Below the pieces are notes generated by a model, which saw nothing but the letters and a program-made list of their open reading frames with translations, was not told the origin of the DNA and searched no databases. The position numbers were made by a program, and so were the translations under genes. Shown piece by piece: positions 17,841 through 25,876 of a stretch of DNA of 64,000 bases. Location of the stretch: the NCBI RefSeq assembly GCF_024281035.1, contig NZ_JAMXLH010000029.1:186001-250000 (forward strand), given 5' to 3'. Within the stretch, counting starts at the first letter, position 1. The number at the start of each line of letters is the position of its first letter. Origin of the DNA: Paraburkholderia sp. Lineage in GTDB: Bacteria; Pseudomonadota; Gammaproteobacteria; Burkholderiales; Burkholderiaceae.

Positions 17841-17904
17841 ACCGGCATTGACGGTGCATTCGCGCCGCCGCTCCGGACACGCCGGAACGCGCGAGAACGA
17901 TCTG

Positions 17905-17934
17905 AAACGCCGCTGCATTGCAGCGTTTTTTTTT
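17905..17934 (+). terminator. Intrinsic terminator after the sensor-domain gene
   Basis: AACGCCGCTG and CAGCGTT pair around a 5-base loop (CATTG), followed by nine T residues on the plus strand. It lies 65 bases past the stop codon of the preceding gene. Confidence 0.85.
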
Positions 17935-18187
17935 CGTTTGCCCCCGTGCTGGCGCGCACGCTATGCCTGCGCAGTTACGGTACATTGATGAGCGGTGTCA
18001 CAAGCGCTGCCCAATTCGCACGGTACACTGGCGCGTCGGTTATGCCGGCGCAGGCCGCGAGTGCCCGTGCCGCGCGCATGGCTTTCCGGTGGGCGCGCCC
18101 CCGGCAAGCGAGACCCCCGACACAACGACATCCGACTGCATGGTTCATCCGTGCCGGTCACACGAGATAGAACAAAAGGACCCAGAC

Positions 18188-18949
18188 ATGACGCATGACG
18201 ACCTCGCGCAGCGCCTCGTGAATGCGCGCCGCCAGCATCAGCTGATCGACACGGCGGCGCCCATGCGCATGCCGCCCGATGCGGCTACGGCCTACGCCAT
18301 CCAGCAGGCCGTCATGGCGGGCCTCGGGACGACTACCGGCGGCTGGAAGGTCGGTGCGCGGGCGCCGGGCGGACCGGCATCGGGCGCGCCGATTCCGGCG
18401 ACGCTCATCTACGCCTCACCCGTGCGGCTCGAACGGCAAGCGTTTTTCCGCGTGCTGGTGGAGCTGGAAATCGCGTTCCGCTTCGCCGAGCCCATCGCGC
18501 CGCGCGCCGATGCCTACGCGCGCGACGAGGTGCTCGCGCGGGTCGGACAGATCCTGCCGGCCATCGAGATCGTCGACAGCCGCTTCGCGGAATGGCCGAA
18601 TGTTGCGCCGCTCGCGCAGTTGGCCGACGCACAGAACAACGGCGCGCTGGTGACCGGCCATGCGCTGCCCTACGCGGCGCTTGCGCGCTCGCTCGACTTC
18701 GTCGCACCCGAGCTGGAGCTTTCCTTCGACGGGGCGTCGCTCGTGCCCGAGGCGCCCGGCAATCCGGCGGGCGACCCGCGCGAATTGCTGGTCTGGTTCG
18801 TCAACCACTGCGCAGCCATGGGCATCACGATCGAACCCGAGTGGACGGTGACAACCGGCACTTATGTCGGCGCGCACCGTATCGCGGGGCCGGGGCTGCT
18901 GCACGGGCGCATCGACGGGCTTGGCGAAGTGGAGATCGAGTTCGTCTAG
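18188..18949 (+). CDS. 2-keto-4-pentenoate hydratase (MhpD family)
   Basis: This 253-residue cytosolic enzyme of the fumarylacetoacetase-like fold is expected to add water to 2-hydroxypenta-2,4-dienoate in the lower meta-cleavage pathway of aromatic compounds. Landmarks are GGWKVGA (about 55), the metal-binding E-E pair in ELEIAFRF (96-103), VDSRFAEWP and the C-terminal HRIAGPGLL region. AAAGGA lies 7-8 bases before the ATG at 18188. The frame extends far upstream without sense. No aldolase or dehydrogenase partner is in the neighbourhood, so it is an orphan member and its true substrate may differ. Confidence 0.86.
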   Translation: MTHDDLAQRLVNARRQHQLIDTAAPMRMPPDAATAYAIQQAVMAGLGTTTGGWKVGARAPGGPASGAPIPATLIYASPVRLERQAFFRVLVELEIAFRFAEPIAPRADAYARDEVLARVGQILPAIEIVDSRFAEWPNVAPLAQLADAQNNGALVTGHALPYAALARSLDFVAPELELSFDGASLVPEAPGNPAGDPRELLVWFVNHCAAMGITIEPEWTVTTGTYVGAHRIAGPGLLHGRIDGLGEVEIEFV

Positions 18950-19551
18950 TGCGCGTGGCGCTGCCGCGCTCCGGTATTGAACAAGAGAAGCCGCCCGCGT
19001 AACGCGAGGCGGCTTTTTTGATTGCGTGTCGTGCCCGCACAAACTGTCAGGCGTGACAGTTTCGCGCGCCGTCCAAGCCACTACTGCCGGTAGGGACAGG
19101 TAACGTTCGCACGCGCGATTCGCATGATTGGCGCGCATGCAGAGCGGATGCGGGCGGCACCTGAATAAAAGAAAAATAAACTGTGACGCGCAGCGACAAC
19201 AGCATGGACAAATCCGGTGCTGCCACCCATGGCGGAGAGTGGAGGAACGTGAGGGATAACGCGCAGACGCCTGCGAAAAAGAGGCGTCCAGTGGAGGCAT
19301 GCGACGGCGAAGGCGCAAAGGTGCGAAAGGCGAAAGCGGCGTCTGTTGCCGCGGCCTGGATTTTGCGCGTGCTGAGGAAATTGATTGTACGGCTTGCCCG
19401 GTCGTGCTCCAAGCAGTCTTTCACCTGGCCTTATCCGGCGCGATTTCTCTGTGAAAAAAAATAGAAAAGGGTTTAGGATGAATTCGAGCGATGTCGTTTC
19501 CGACGGGCGCGCCGCGCGCGACATCGGTCGAAGATCTAGCGAGGAGGTAGC
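18950..19551. other. 602-base intergenic region upstream of prkA
   Basis: The first part holds the hydratase terminator. The remainder contains a short stem-loop (GACGCCT with AGGCGTC, 9-base loop, 19266-19288) and an AT-rich, A-tract block around 19450-19475 just upstream of prkA, which probably contains its promoter. A weak frame at 19183-19464 looks non-coding. I looked for a sigma-54 consensus (GG and GC 10 bases apart in TGGCAC-N5-TTGC) and found no convincing match. Confidence 0.5.
18988..19019 (+). terminator. Intrinsic terminator after the 2-keto-4-pentenoate hydratase gene
   Basis: AAGCCGCC pairs with GGCGGCTT, and the inner CGCG pairs with CGCG, followed by six T residues on the plus strand. 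It lies about 38 bases past the stop codon. Confidence 0.9.
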
Positions 19552-21474
19552 ATGGATATCTACAGCAGCTTCGCGACCCGCTTCGAAAAAACGCGAGAGG
19601 AAGAATTCTCGCTCGAGGAGTATCTCGCGCTCTGCAAGGAAGATCCCAGTGCGTACGCCACAGCCGGCGAACGCATGCTGACAGCAATCGGCGAACCCGA
19701 ACAGATCGACACTCGAAACGATCCACGCCTGTCGCGCATCTTTGCGAACAAGGTCATCAAGGTCTATCCTGCGTTCCGCGAGTTCTACGGCATGGAGGAC
19801 GTGATCGAGCAGGTGGTCGCGTATTTCCGCCATGCGGCGCAGGGCCTCGAAGAGAAGAAACAGATCCTCTATCTGCTCGGTCCGGTGGGCGGCGGCAAGT
19901 CGTCGATCGCCGAGCGCCTCAAGCAGCTCCTCGAACGCGTGCCGTTCTATGCGATCAAGGGTTCGCCCGTCAACGAATCGCCGCTCGGGCTGTTCGACTA
20001 CGACGAAGACGGTCCCATCCTCGAAGAGCAGTACGGCATTCCACGCCGCTATCTCAAGAGCATTCTGAGCCCCTGGGCAGTCAAGCGCCTGCACGAATAC
20101 AACGGCGATATCCGGCGCTTCCGCGTGGTGCGCCGCTATCCGTCGATCCTGAGGCAGATAGGCATTGCGAAGACCGAGCCTGGCGATGAAAACAACCAGG
20201 ATATTTCTTCGCTCGTCGGTAAGGTCGATATCCGCAAGCTCGAACAGTATGCGCAGGACGATGCCGACGCTTACAGCTACTCGGGCGGCTTGTGCCTCGC
20301 GAATCAGGGTTTGCTCGAATTCGTGGAAATGTTCAAGGCGCCGATCAAGGTGCTGCATCCGCTGCTCACCGCAACCCAGGAAGGCAACTTCAAGGGTACG
20401 GAAGGGTTCGGCGCGATACCGTTTAACGGCATCATCCTTGCGCACTCCAACGAGTCGGAGTGGAAGGCGTTCCGCAACAACCGCAACAACGAGGCGCTGC
20501 TCGACCGGATTTTTGTCGTGAAGGTGCCGTACTGCCTGCGCTACTCGGAAGAGATGAAGATCTACGAGAAGCTGTTGCGCAACTCGTCGTTGGCCCAGGC
20601 CGTCTGCGCACCGGGCACGCTGAAGATGATGGCGCAGTTTTCCGTGCTCACGCGTCTGCAGGAGCCCGAGAATTCCAGCCTCTTTTCGAAGATGCAGGTC
20701 TACGACGGCGAAAATCTCAAGGACACCGATCCGAAGGCGAAGTCGTATCAGGAGTATCGCGATTTCGCGGGCGTGGACGAGGGCATGAACGGCGTCTCCA
20801 CGCGCTTCGCGTTCAAGATTCTCTCGCGCGTGTTCAACTTCGATTCGACCGAAGTGGCCGCGAATCCGGTGCATCTGATGTACGTGCTCGAACAGCAGAT
20901 CGAGCGCGAGCAGTTTCCGCCGGAAACCGAGCAGAAATTCCTGTCCTTCGTGAAGGACGTGCTGGCGTCGCGTTACGCCGAGTTTATCGGCAAGGAAATC
21001 CAGACCGCGTACCTCGAATCGTATTCGGAATACGGACAGAACATTTTCGACCGTTACGTCACGTACGCCGACTTCTGGATCCAGGACCAGGAATTCCGCG
21101 ACCACGACACGGGCGAAAGTTTCGACCGCGCGGCGCTCAATGCCGAACTGGAGAAGATCGAGAAACCGGCGGGCATCAGCAATCCTAAGGACTTCCGCAA
21201 CGAGATCGTCAATTTCGTACTGCGCGCACGGGCCGCCAACGCCGGCAAGAATCCGGCATGGATCAGCTACGAGAAACTGCGCGTGGTCATCGAAAAGAAG
21301 ATGTTCTCCAACACGGAAGAACTCTTGCCGGTCATCTCGTTCAATGCGAAGGGCTCGGCGGAAGAGCAGCGCAAGCACGAAGACTTCGTCAACCGCATGG
21401 TGACGAAGGGTTATACGCCGAAGCAGGTGCGGTTGCTGTGCGACTGGTATCTGCGGGTGCGCAAGTCATCATGA
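19552..21474 (+). CDS. prkA: PrkA-type serine protein kinase/AAA protein (YeaG)
   Basis: This is a 640-residue cytosolic protein. The P-loop GPVGGGKS is at 110-117, in the AAA+ PrkA N-terminal domain. The C-terminal PrkA kinase-like region ends near residue 630. The length matches E. coli YeaG (644). GGAGG lies 4-8 bases before the ATG. It starts a three-gene operon with yeaH and spoVR. In E. coli and Pseudomonas this set is induced in stationary phase or by nitrogen or acid stress. Its kinase substrates are not established here. It is unlikely to be anything else. Confidence 0.95.
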   Translation: MDIYSSFATRFEKTREEEFSLEEYLALCKEDPSAYATAGERMLTAIGEPEQIDTRNDPRLSRIFANKVIKVYPAFREFYGMEDVIEQVVAYFRHAAQGLEEKKQILYLLGPVGGGKSSIAERLKQLLERVPFYAIKGSPVNESPLGLFDYDEDGPILEEQYGIPRRYLKSILSPWAVKRLHEYNGDIRRFRVVRRYPSILRQIGIAKTEPGDENNQDISSLVGKVDIRKLEQYAQDDADAYSYSGGLCLANQGLLEFVEMFKAPIKVLHPLLTATQEGNFKGTEGFGAIPFNGIILAHSNESEWKAFRNNRNNEALLDRIFVVKVPYCLRYSEEMKIYEKLLRNSSLAQAVCAPGTLKMMAQFSVLTRLQEPENSSLFSKMQVYDGENLKDTDPKAKSYQEYRDFAGVDEGMNGVSTRFAFKILSRVFNFDSTEVAANPVHLMYVLEQQIEREQFPPETEQKFLSFVKDVLASRYAEFIGKEIQTAYLESYSEYGQNIFDRYVTYADFWIQDQEFRDHDTGESFDRAALNAELEKIEKPAGISNPKDFRNEIVNFVLRARAANAGKNPAWISYEKLRVVIEKKMFSNTEELLPVISFNAKGSAEEQRKHEDFVNRMVTKGYTPKQVRLLCDWYLRVRKSS

Positions 21475-21632
21475 GCGAGGAGGCTTTACCGTCCGTGCGC
21501 GGCGCCGCCAGCGCTTTACGGCGGCGGGCCGCACGGGCTTCCGGCGGGGCGCGGGCCGCATGGCCATAAGCGCGACGCAGATGCAAACCGCGCTGCGCCT
21601 CGCCCATTCGAAACTGGAGCGGGAGACTGGAT

Positions 21633-22901
21633 GTGCTTCATCAAATCATCGACCGCAGGCTGGCCGGCAAGAACAAGAGCATTGCAAACCGCGAGCGCTT
21701 TTTGCGCCGCGTGAAAAACTATATTCGTCACGCCGTTTCGGAAGCGGTGCGTGATCGCAGCATCAAGGACATTCAGAATAACCAGAGCATCACGATCCCG
21801 CGCAAGGATATCGCCGAACCGTCGTTCCGCCACGGTCCAGGCGGGCGGCGCGAGATGGTGCATCCGGGCAACGAAGACTACGTGCGCGGCGACCGCATTC
21901 CGCGTCCGCAAGGCGGCGCGGGCGGCGGCGGAAGCCAGGCGAGCAACGAAGGCGAAGGGCAGGATGACTTCGTGTTCGAACTGTCGCGCGAAGAGTTCAT
22001 GCAGTACTTCTTCGACGATCTCGAACTTCCGCGCCTCGTCAAAACCCATCTGATGGCCGTGCCCACCTGGAAGAGCATCCGCATGGGCTGGGCCGCCGAG
22101 GGCACGCCCAACAACATCGATGTCGTACGTTCGCTGCGCAGCGCCCTCGGGCGGCGTATCGCGCTGGGTGCGCCGCTCGCCAACGAACTTCATGAACTCG
22201 AGGAGCAACTCGACGTGCTCAAGGCCGATCCGGCCGACCGGCGCGAAGAAATCCGCGACCTCGAAGAACGGATCCACTATCTGCGCGGCCGCATCTGGCG
22301 CATTCCGTTCATCGATCCCTTCGACCTGCGCTACGTGAACCGCATCAAACAGCCACAGCCGTCGAGCCAGGCCGTGATGTTTTGTCTGATGGATGTGTCC
22401 GGTTCGATGGACGAGCAGCGCAAGGATCTCTCCAAGCGCTTCTTCATCCTGCTCTACCTCTTTCTCAAGCGTAATTACGAGCGCATCGAGGTGGTGTTCA
22501 TCCGTCACCATACGCGCGCCGAAGAGGTGGATGAAGACACCTTCTTCCATTCCACCGAGAGCGGCGGTACGGTCGTTTCCAGTGCGCTGGAACTCATGAA
22601 AGAGGTGATCGAGGACCGATATTCGCCGAGCGAATGGAATATCTACGGCGCGCAGGCGTCGGACGGGGACAACTGGACGGACGATTCGCCGAAGTGCCGT
22701 AAGATCCTCCTGGATGACATCCTGCCGAAGGTGCGTTATTTTGCGTATATCCAGGTGACGCCTGAAGAGCAGAATCTCTGGCTCGAATACGCGCAACTGG
22801 CGCTGACCCAGCCGCATCTGGCGATGAAGAAAGTCGACTCCGCGGCGGATATCTACCCGGTTTTCCGGGAGTTGTTTGAAAAGCAGGTGGAAACATCATG
22901 A
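21633..22901 (+). CDS. yeaH: YeaH/YhbH-family protein with VWA-like MIDAS
   Basis: This is a 422-residue protein of the DUF444 family. It starts at a GTG at 21633 (residue 1 read as fMet), with GGGAGA about 9 bases upstream. The ATG two bases earlier is out of frame. N-terminal LHQIIDRRLAGKNKSIANRERFLRR is the family hallmark. The metal-ion-dependent adhesion site DVSGSMDEQ lies at 254-262 and is followed by SGGTVVSSALE, typical of von Willebrand A folds. A low-complexity Gly-rich linker (94-108) separates the halves. It probably works with PrkA. The next gene overlaps by four bases. Confidence 0.93.
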   Translation: MLHQIIDRRLAGKNKSIANRERFLRRVKNYIRHAVSEAVRDRSIKDIQNNQSITIPRKDIAEPSFRHGPGGRREMVHPGNEDYVRGDRIPRPQGGAGGGGSQASNEGEGQDDFVFELSREEFMQYFFDDLELPRLVKTHLMAVPTWKSIRMGWAAEGTPNNIDVVRSLRSALGRRIALGAPLANELHELEEQLDVLKADPADRREEIRDLEERIHYLRGRIWRIPFIDPFDLRYVNRIKQPQPSSQAVMFCLMDVSGSMDEQRKDLSKRFFILLYLFLKRNYERIEVVFIRHHTRAEEVDEDTFFHSTESGGTVVSSALELMKEVIEDRYSPSEWNIYGAQASDGDNWTDDSPKCRKILLDDILPKVRYFAYIQVTPEEQNLWLEYAQLALTQPHLAMKKVDSAADIYPVFRELFEKQVETS

Positions 22902-24610
22902 CGACACGCCACTTGCACAACGAGGCGCGCGGCTATCAGCCGGAGCGCCGGAAGACTGGCGGCCACGAAAAGGGGCACCATGGTGCGAGGGAGGGCGCCA
23001 CTGTACCCGCCGCCGGGGTACCGGGTCATGTTTCCGAACCCGCTCGTGAGCCGGAGCGTGGGCTTCGCGAGCCAAGGGAAGTGCACATGGACTTAGCCGA
23101 TAGACGGCCGTTGCCGTGCCCGTCCGACTGGACCTTCGAGTTGATCGAGGAGTACGACACGCACATCGCGCATGTTGCGGAGCAATATGAGCTTGACGTG
23201 TACCCGATCCAGCTCGAGCTGATCAGTGCCGAGCAGATGATGGACGCCTACGCATCGGTTGGCATGCCGGTGAACTATCGTCACTGGTCGTTCGGCAAGC
23301 ACTTCCTCGCGACCGAGAAGAGTTACCGGCGCGGCCAGATGGGGCTCGCGTACGAGATCGTCATCAACTCGAATCCGTGCATTGCGTACCTCATGGAAGA
23401 GAACACGATGACGATGCAGGCGCTCGTCATCGCGCACGCCGCGTACGGCCACAATTCGTTTTTCAAGGGCAATTACCTGTTCAGTCTCTGGACAGATGCC
23501 CACGCGATCATCGACTACCTCGTCTACGCGAAAAACTACATTGCCGAATGCGAAGAGCGTTATGGCCTCGATCGCGTCGAGGAACTGCTCGATTCCTGCC
23601 ACGCGCTGATGAACTACGGCGTGGACCGTTACAAACGTCCGCAAAAGCTTTCGCTCGAACGTGAGGCCGCAATGCGGCGCGAACGGGAAGCCTATTTGCA
23701 GTCGCAGGTGAACGATCTGTGGCGCACGCTGCCCGCGAGGCATCGGCCGCTCGCAGAGGAAGTAGAGGAGCGTTTCCCGCCCGAGCCGCAGGAAAATCTG
23801 CTCTATTTCGCCGAGAAAAATGCGCCGCTCCTGCAGCCGTGGGAGCGCGAAGTGATTCGCATCGTGCGCAAGATCGGTCAGTACTTCTACCCGCAACGGC
23901 AAACGCAGGTTATGAACGAAGGGTGGGCCACGTTCTGGCATTACACGCTGCTCAATACGCTGTATGCGCAAGGCAAACTCGAAGACGGTTTCATGATGGA
24001 GTTCCTGCATTCGCACAGCAACGTCGTGTATCAGCCGCCCGTGACGAAGCACTATTACAGCGGCATCAATCCGTATGCGCTGGGATTTTCGATGATGAGC
24101 GATATTCGCCGCATCTGCGAAAACCCCACCGACGAAGACCGCAAGTGGTTCCCCGAACTGGCGGGCAGCCCGTGGCTCAAATCGCTGCACTACGCGATGC
24201 GCAATTTCAAGGACGAGAGCTTCATCGCGCAATATCTCTCGCCACATCTGATCCGCGAAATGCGGCTCTTTTCCGTGCTCGACGACGACATGCGCGACGC
24301 GCTCGAAGTCTCGGCGATCCACGACGACAGCGGCTACCAGTACGTGCGCCAGGCGCTCTCGCGGCAATACGACATGCATCATCGCGAGCCGAACATCCAG
24401 GTCTGGTCGGTCAATACGCGTGGCGACCGAAGCCTCACGCTGCGCCACTTCATGAGCGACAACCGCCATCTTTCCAACGACACGGATGAAGTGCTGCGCC
24501 ACATGGTGAGGCTGTGGCAGTTCGACGTGTATCTGGAGAGCGTCGACGAGAACGGTACCGTGCGCAAGCGCTATGAGTGCCGTTATATGCCGCCCTCGTT
24601 GAGGGTTTAG
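22898..24610 (+). CDS. SpoVR-family protein
   Basis: This is a 570-residue protein. Its ATG overlaps the stop of yeaH (ATGA), so translation is probably coupled. The family core begins near residue 65, with DWTFELIEEYDTHIAHVAEQYELDVYP and the conserved HWSFGKHF and HAAYGHNSFFKGN segments. The first 63 residues (rich in Gly, Glu, Arg, Pro) are an unusual extension. An internal ATG at residue 64 could also be used. SpoVR proteins are partners of PrkA/YeaH and are linked to the stationary-phase response, with a biochemical role not established. Downstream lies a convergent response regulator gene. Confidence 0.93.
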   Translation: MTTRHLHNEARGYQPERRKTGGHEKGHHGAREGATVPAAGVPGHVSEPAREPERGLREPREVHMDLADRRPLPCPSDWTFELIEEYDTHIAHVAEQYELDVYPIQLELISAEQMMDAYASVGMPVNYRHWSFGKHFLATEKSYRRGQMGLAYEIVINSNPCIAYLMEENTMTMQALVIAHAAYGHNSFFKGNYLFSLWTDAHAIIDYLVYAKNYIAECEERYGLDRVEELLDSCHALMNYGVDRYKRPQKLSLEREAAMRREREAYLQSQVNDLWRTLPARHRPLAEEVEERFPPEPQENLLYFAEKNAPLLQPWEREVIRIVRKIGQYFYPQRQTQVMNEGWATFWHYTLLNTLYAQGKLEDGFMMEFLHSHSNVVYQPPVTKHYYSGINPYALGFSMMSDIRRICENPTDEDRKWFPELAGSPWLKSLHYAMRNFKDESFIAQYLSPHLIREMRLFSVLDDDMRDALEVSAIHDDSGYQYVRQALSRQYDMHHREPNIQVWSVNTRGDRSLTLRHFMSDNRHLSNDTDEVLRHMVRLWQFDVYLESVDENGTVRKRYECRYMPPSLRV

Positions 24611-24675
24611 CAGCCGCCTGTCTACCGGGCCGTCAAACTATCTGGACGTCGATGCGTCAGCTTTTCGGTGCAGGC

Positions 24676-25329
24676 TCAGTGCACTGCGCCGTGAAAGCCG
24701 ACCTTGAACGCATAAGACAACAATTCAGCATCGTCGGCGATGCCGAGCTTACGCATGGCCTCTGCCTTCAGTGCGTCAATGGTGTGTCTGGACCGGTTGA
24801 GCTTGCGCGCAATCTCGACGGTCGACATGCCGGTCGCGTAGAGCTGGATCACCCGTACCTCAGGCTTCGATAAACCCATGCACAGGCCAAGACCGTTGAC
24901 GACAGGTTCTTGCATCCAGGTCCCGCAGACGGCGCGGCGTGAACAGGAAGCGTCATCCGTGTACGCAGTGCGGATGGCGGCGATCAGATAGCTCGGGTCA
25001 ACAGACTTGTTGATGCATGCACGCACACCGATCTGCGTGAGTTGCCGCGCGATGGCAGGGCTATCGATGACGGTAAAGGCCACGATCCTTAAATCCGGAT
25101 ACCGGCGACGCAGCCAGGAAAACATCTCGAATCCGTCGCCGATCGTTCCGTTCGGCATCATATAGTCCGACACGAGGACATCGCACGGCTTCGTTTCGAG
25201 TAATTTAACCAGCTCGTCAGGATTATTCGCGGTTCCGGAGATTCTTATTGCTTTGACTGAACCTAGTATGCATACGACGCCAGCAATAATCGTTGGGTGA
25301 TCGTCTGCAATGATGACGTCAATGACCAT
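24676..25329 (-). CDS. LuxR/NarL-family response regulator
   Basis: This is a 217-residue two-component output protein. The receiver domain has the acidic pair Asp9-Asp10, phospho-acceptor Asp55 (VLVSDYMMP) and Lys108 (INKSV). The LuxR-type helix-turn-helix spans about 150-210 (LSKPEVRVIQLYATGMSTVEIARKL). It resembles RcsB-like regulators. It lies 36 bases after the DUF4019 gene and is the third gene of a minus-strand run starting with the giant adhesin, so it may regulate that adhesin. No sensor kinase is next to it. Confidence 0.88.
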   Translation of the reverse strand: MVIDVIIADDHPTIIAGVVCILGSVKAIRISGTANNPDELVKLLETKPCDVLVSDYMMPNGTIGDGFEMFSWLRRRYPDLRIVAFTVIDSPAIARQLTQIGVRACINKSVDPSYLIAAIRTAYTDDASCSRRAVCGTWMQEPVVNGLGLCMGLSKPEVRVIQLYATGMSTVEIARKLNRSRHTIDALKAEAMRKLGIADDAELLSYAFKVGFHGAVH

Positions 25330-25365
25330 GTCGATCCTGGTGATTCCCGCGATCGCCCTGATGGC

Positions 25366-25833
25366 TCACTGCACAGCACCCTGTTCCTGGCGGGGTACAT
25401 AGCCGGTAAAGTGCCAGCGACCATCGTCTTCGAGGCGAAAACTCAGTTTTTCAAACACGTTCGCGCCGGTCGCGAGTGTCGTTGCGTAGTCGATATTCGC
25501 ATACAGACCGTCGGGAACTTCGAGCGCGTTTTTGTAGATGATCCGGGTGATCTGTGCCCAACCACGACGGTTGACCGTGCCGAGCTTTTTCCTGGCCTCC
25601 AGGATGCCGGCTTCGAATTTATCCCTTTCGATACGATCTTTCACGAATTTGGCTGCGCCATTCCACACGACTCTGATCTGTCCATTGTCAAGGTGACGAA
25701 ACACGACGTCTGCCTCCTGAAGTAGTTCGTTGGCCGACTCGCCATTGGATTGCGCGTGTGCATTTAAAGCAGTGGCGAGTGCAATGAGGGTGATGGATGA
25801 TTTTATGAGCGTGTTTGCCATGTGTTTAGTCAT
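25366..25833 (-). CDS. DUF4019 secreted protein
   Basis: This is a 155-residue protein. The signal peptide ends at ALNAHAQ. The remainder matches the DUF4019 pattern, with the family's ARKKLGTVNRRGW segment, a central DGLYANIDYATTLA and the C-terminal WHFTGYVPR. The family is periplasmic or outer-membrane associated with unknown function. The ATG at 25833 is used, with an ATG four codons later as the alternative. It sits between the adhesin gene (43-base gap) and a response regulator gene (36-base gap), so the three probably form one operon. A role in adhesin export or quality control would be inference only. Confidence 0.75.
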   Translation of the reverse strand: MTKHMANTLIKSSITLIALATALNAHAQSNGESANELLQEADVVFRHLDNGQIRVVWNGAAKFVKDRIERDKFEAGILEARKKLGTVNRRGWAQITRIIYKNALEVPDGLYANIDYATTLATGANVFEKLSFRLEDDGRWHFTGYVPRQEQGAVQ

Positions 25834-25876
25834 GCAAAAGGTTCAGGAAACCATTGTGCGCTGCAAGCGGCAACGT

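Noticed and set aside
19183..19464. 93-codon frame upstream of prkA
   Set aside because: GTG start, no ribosome binding site, random composition. Treated as part of the leader or promoter region.
19081..21378. 765-codon minus-strand frame
   Set aside because: Shadow of prkA. Codon choice on the plus strand (PrkA family) explains the openness of the opposite frame.
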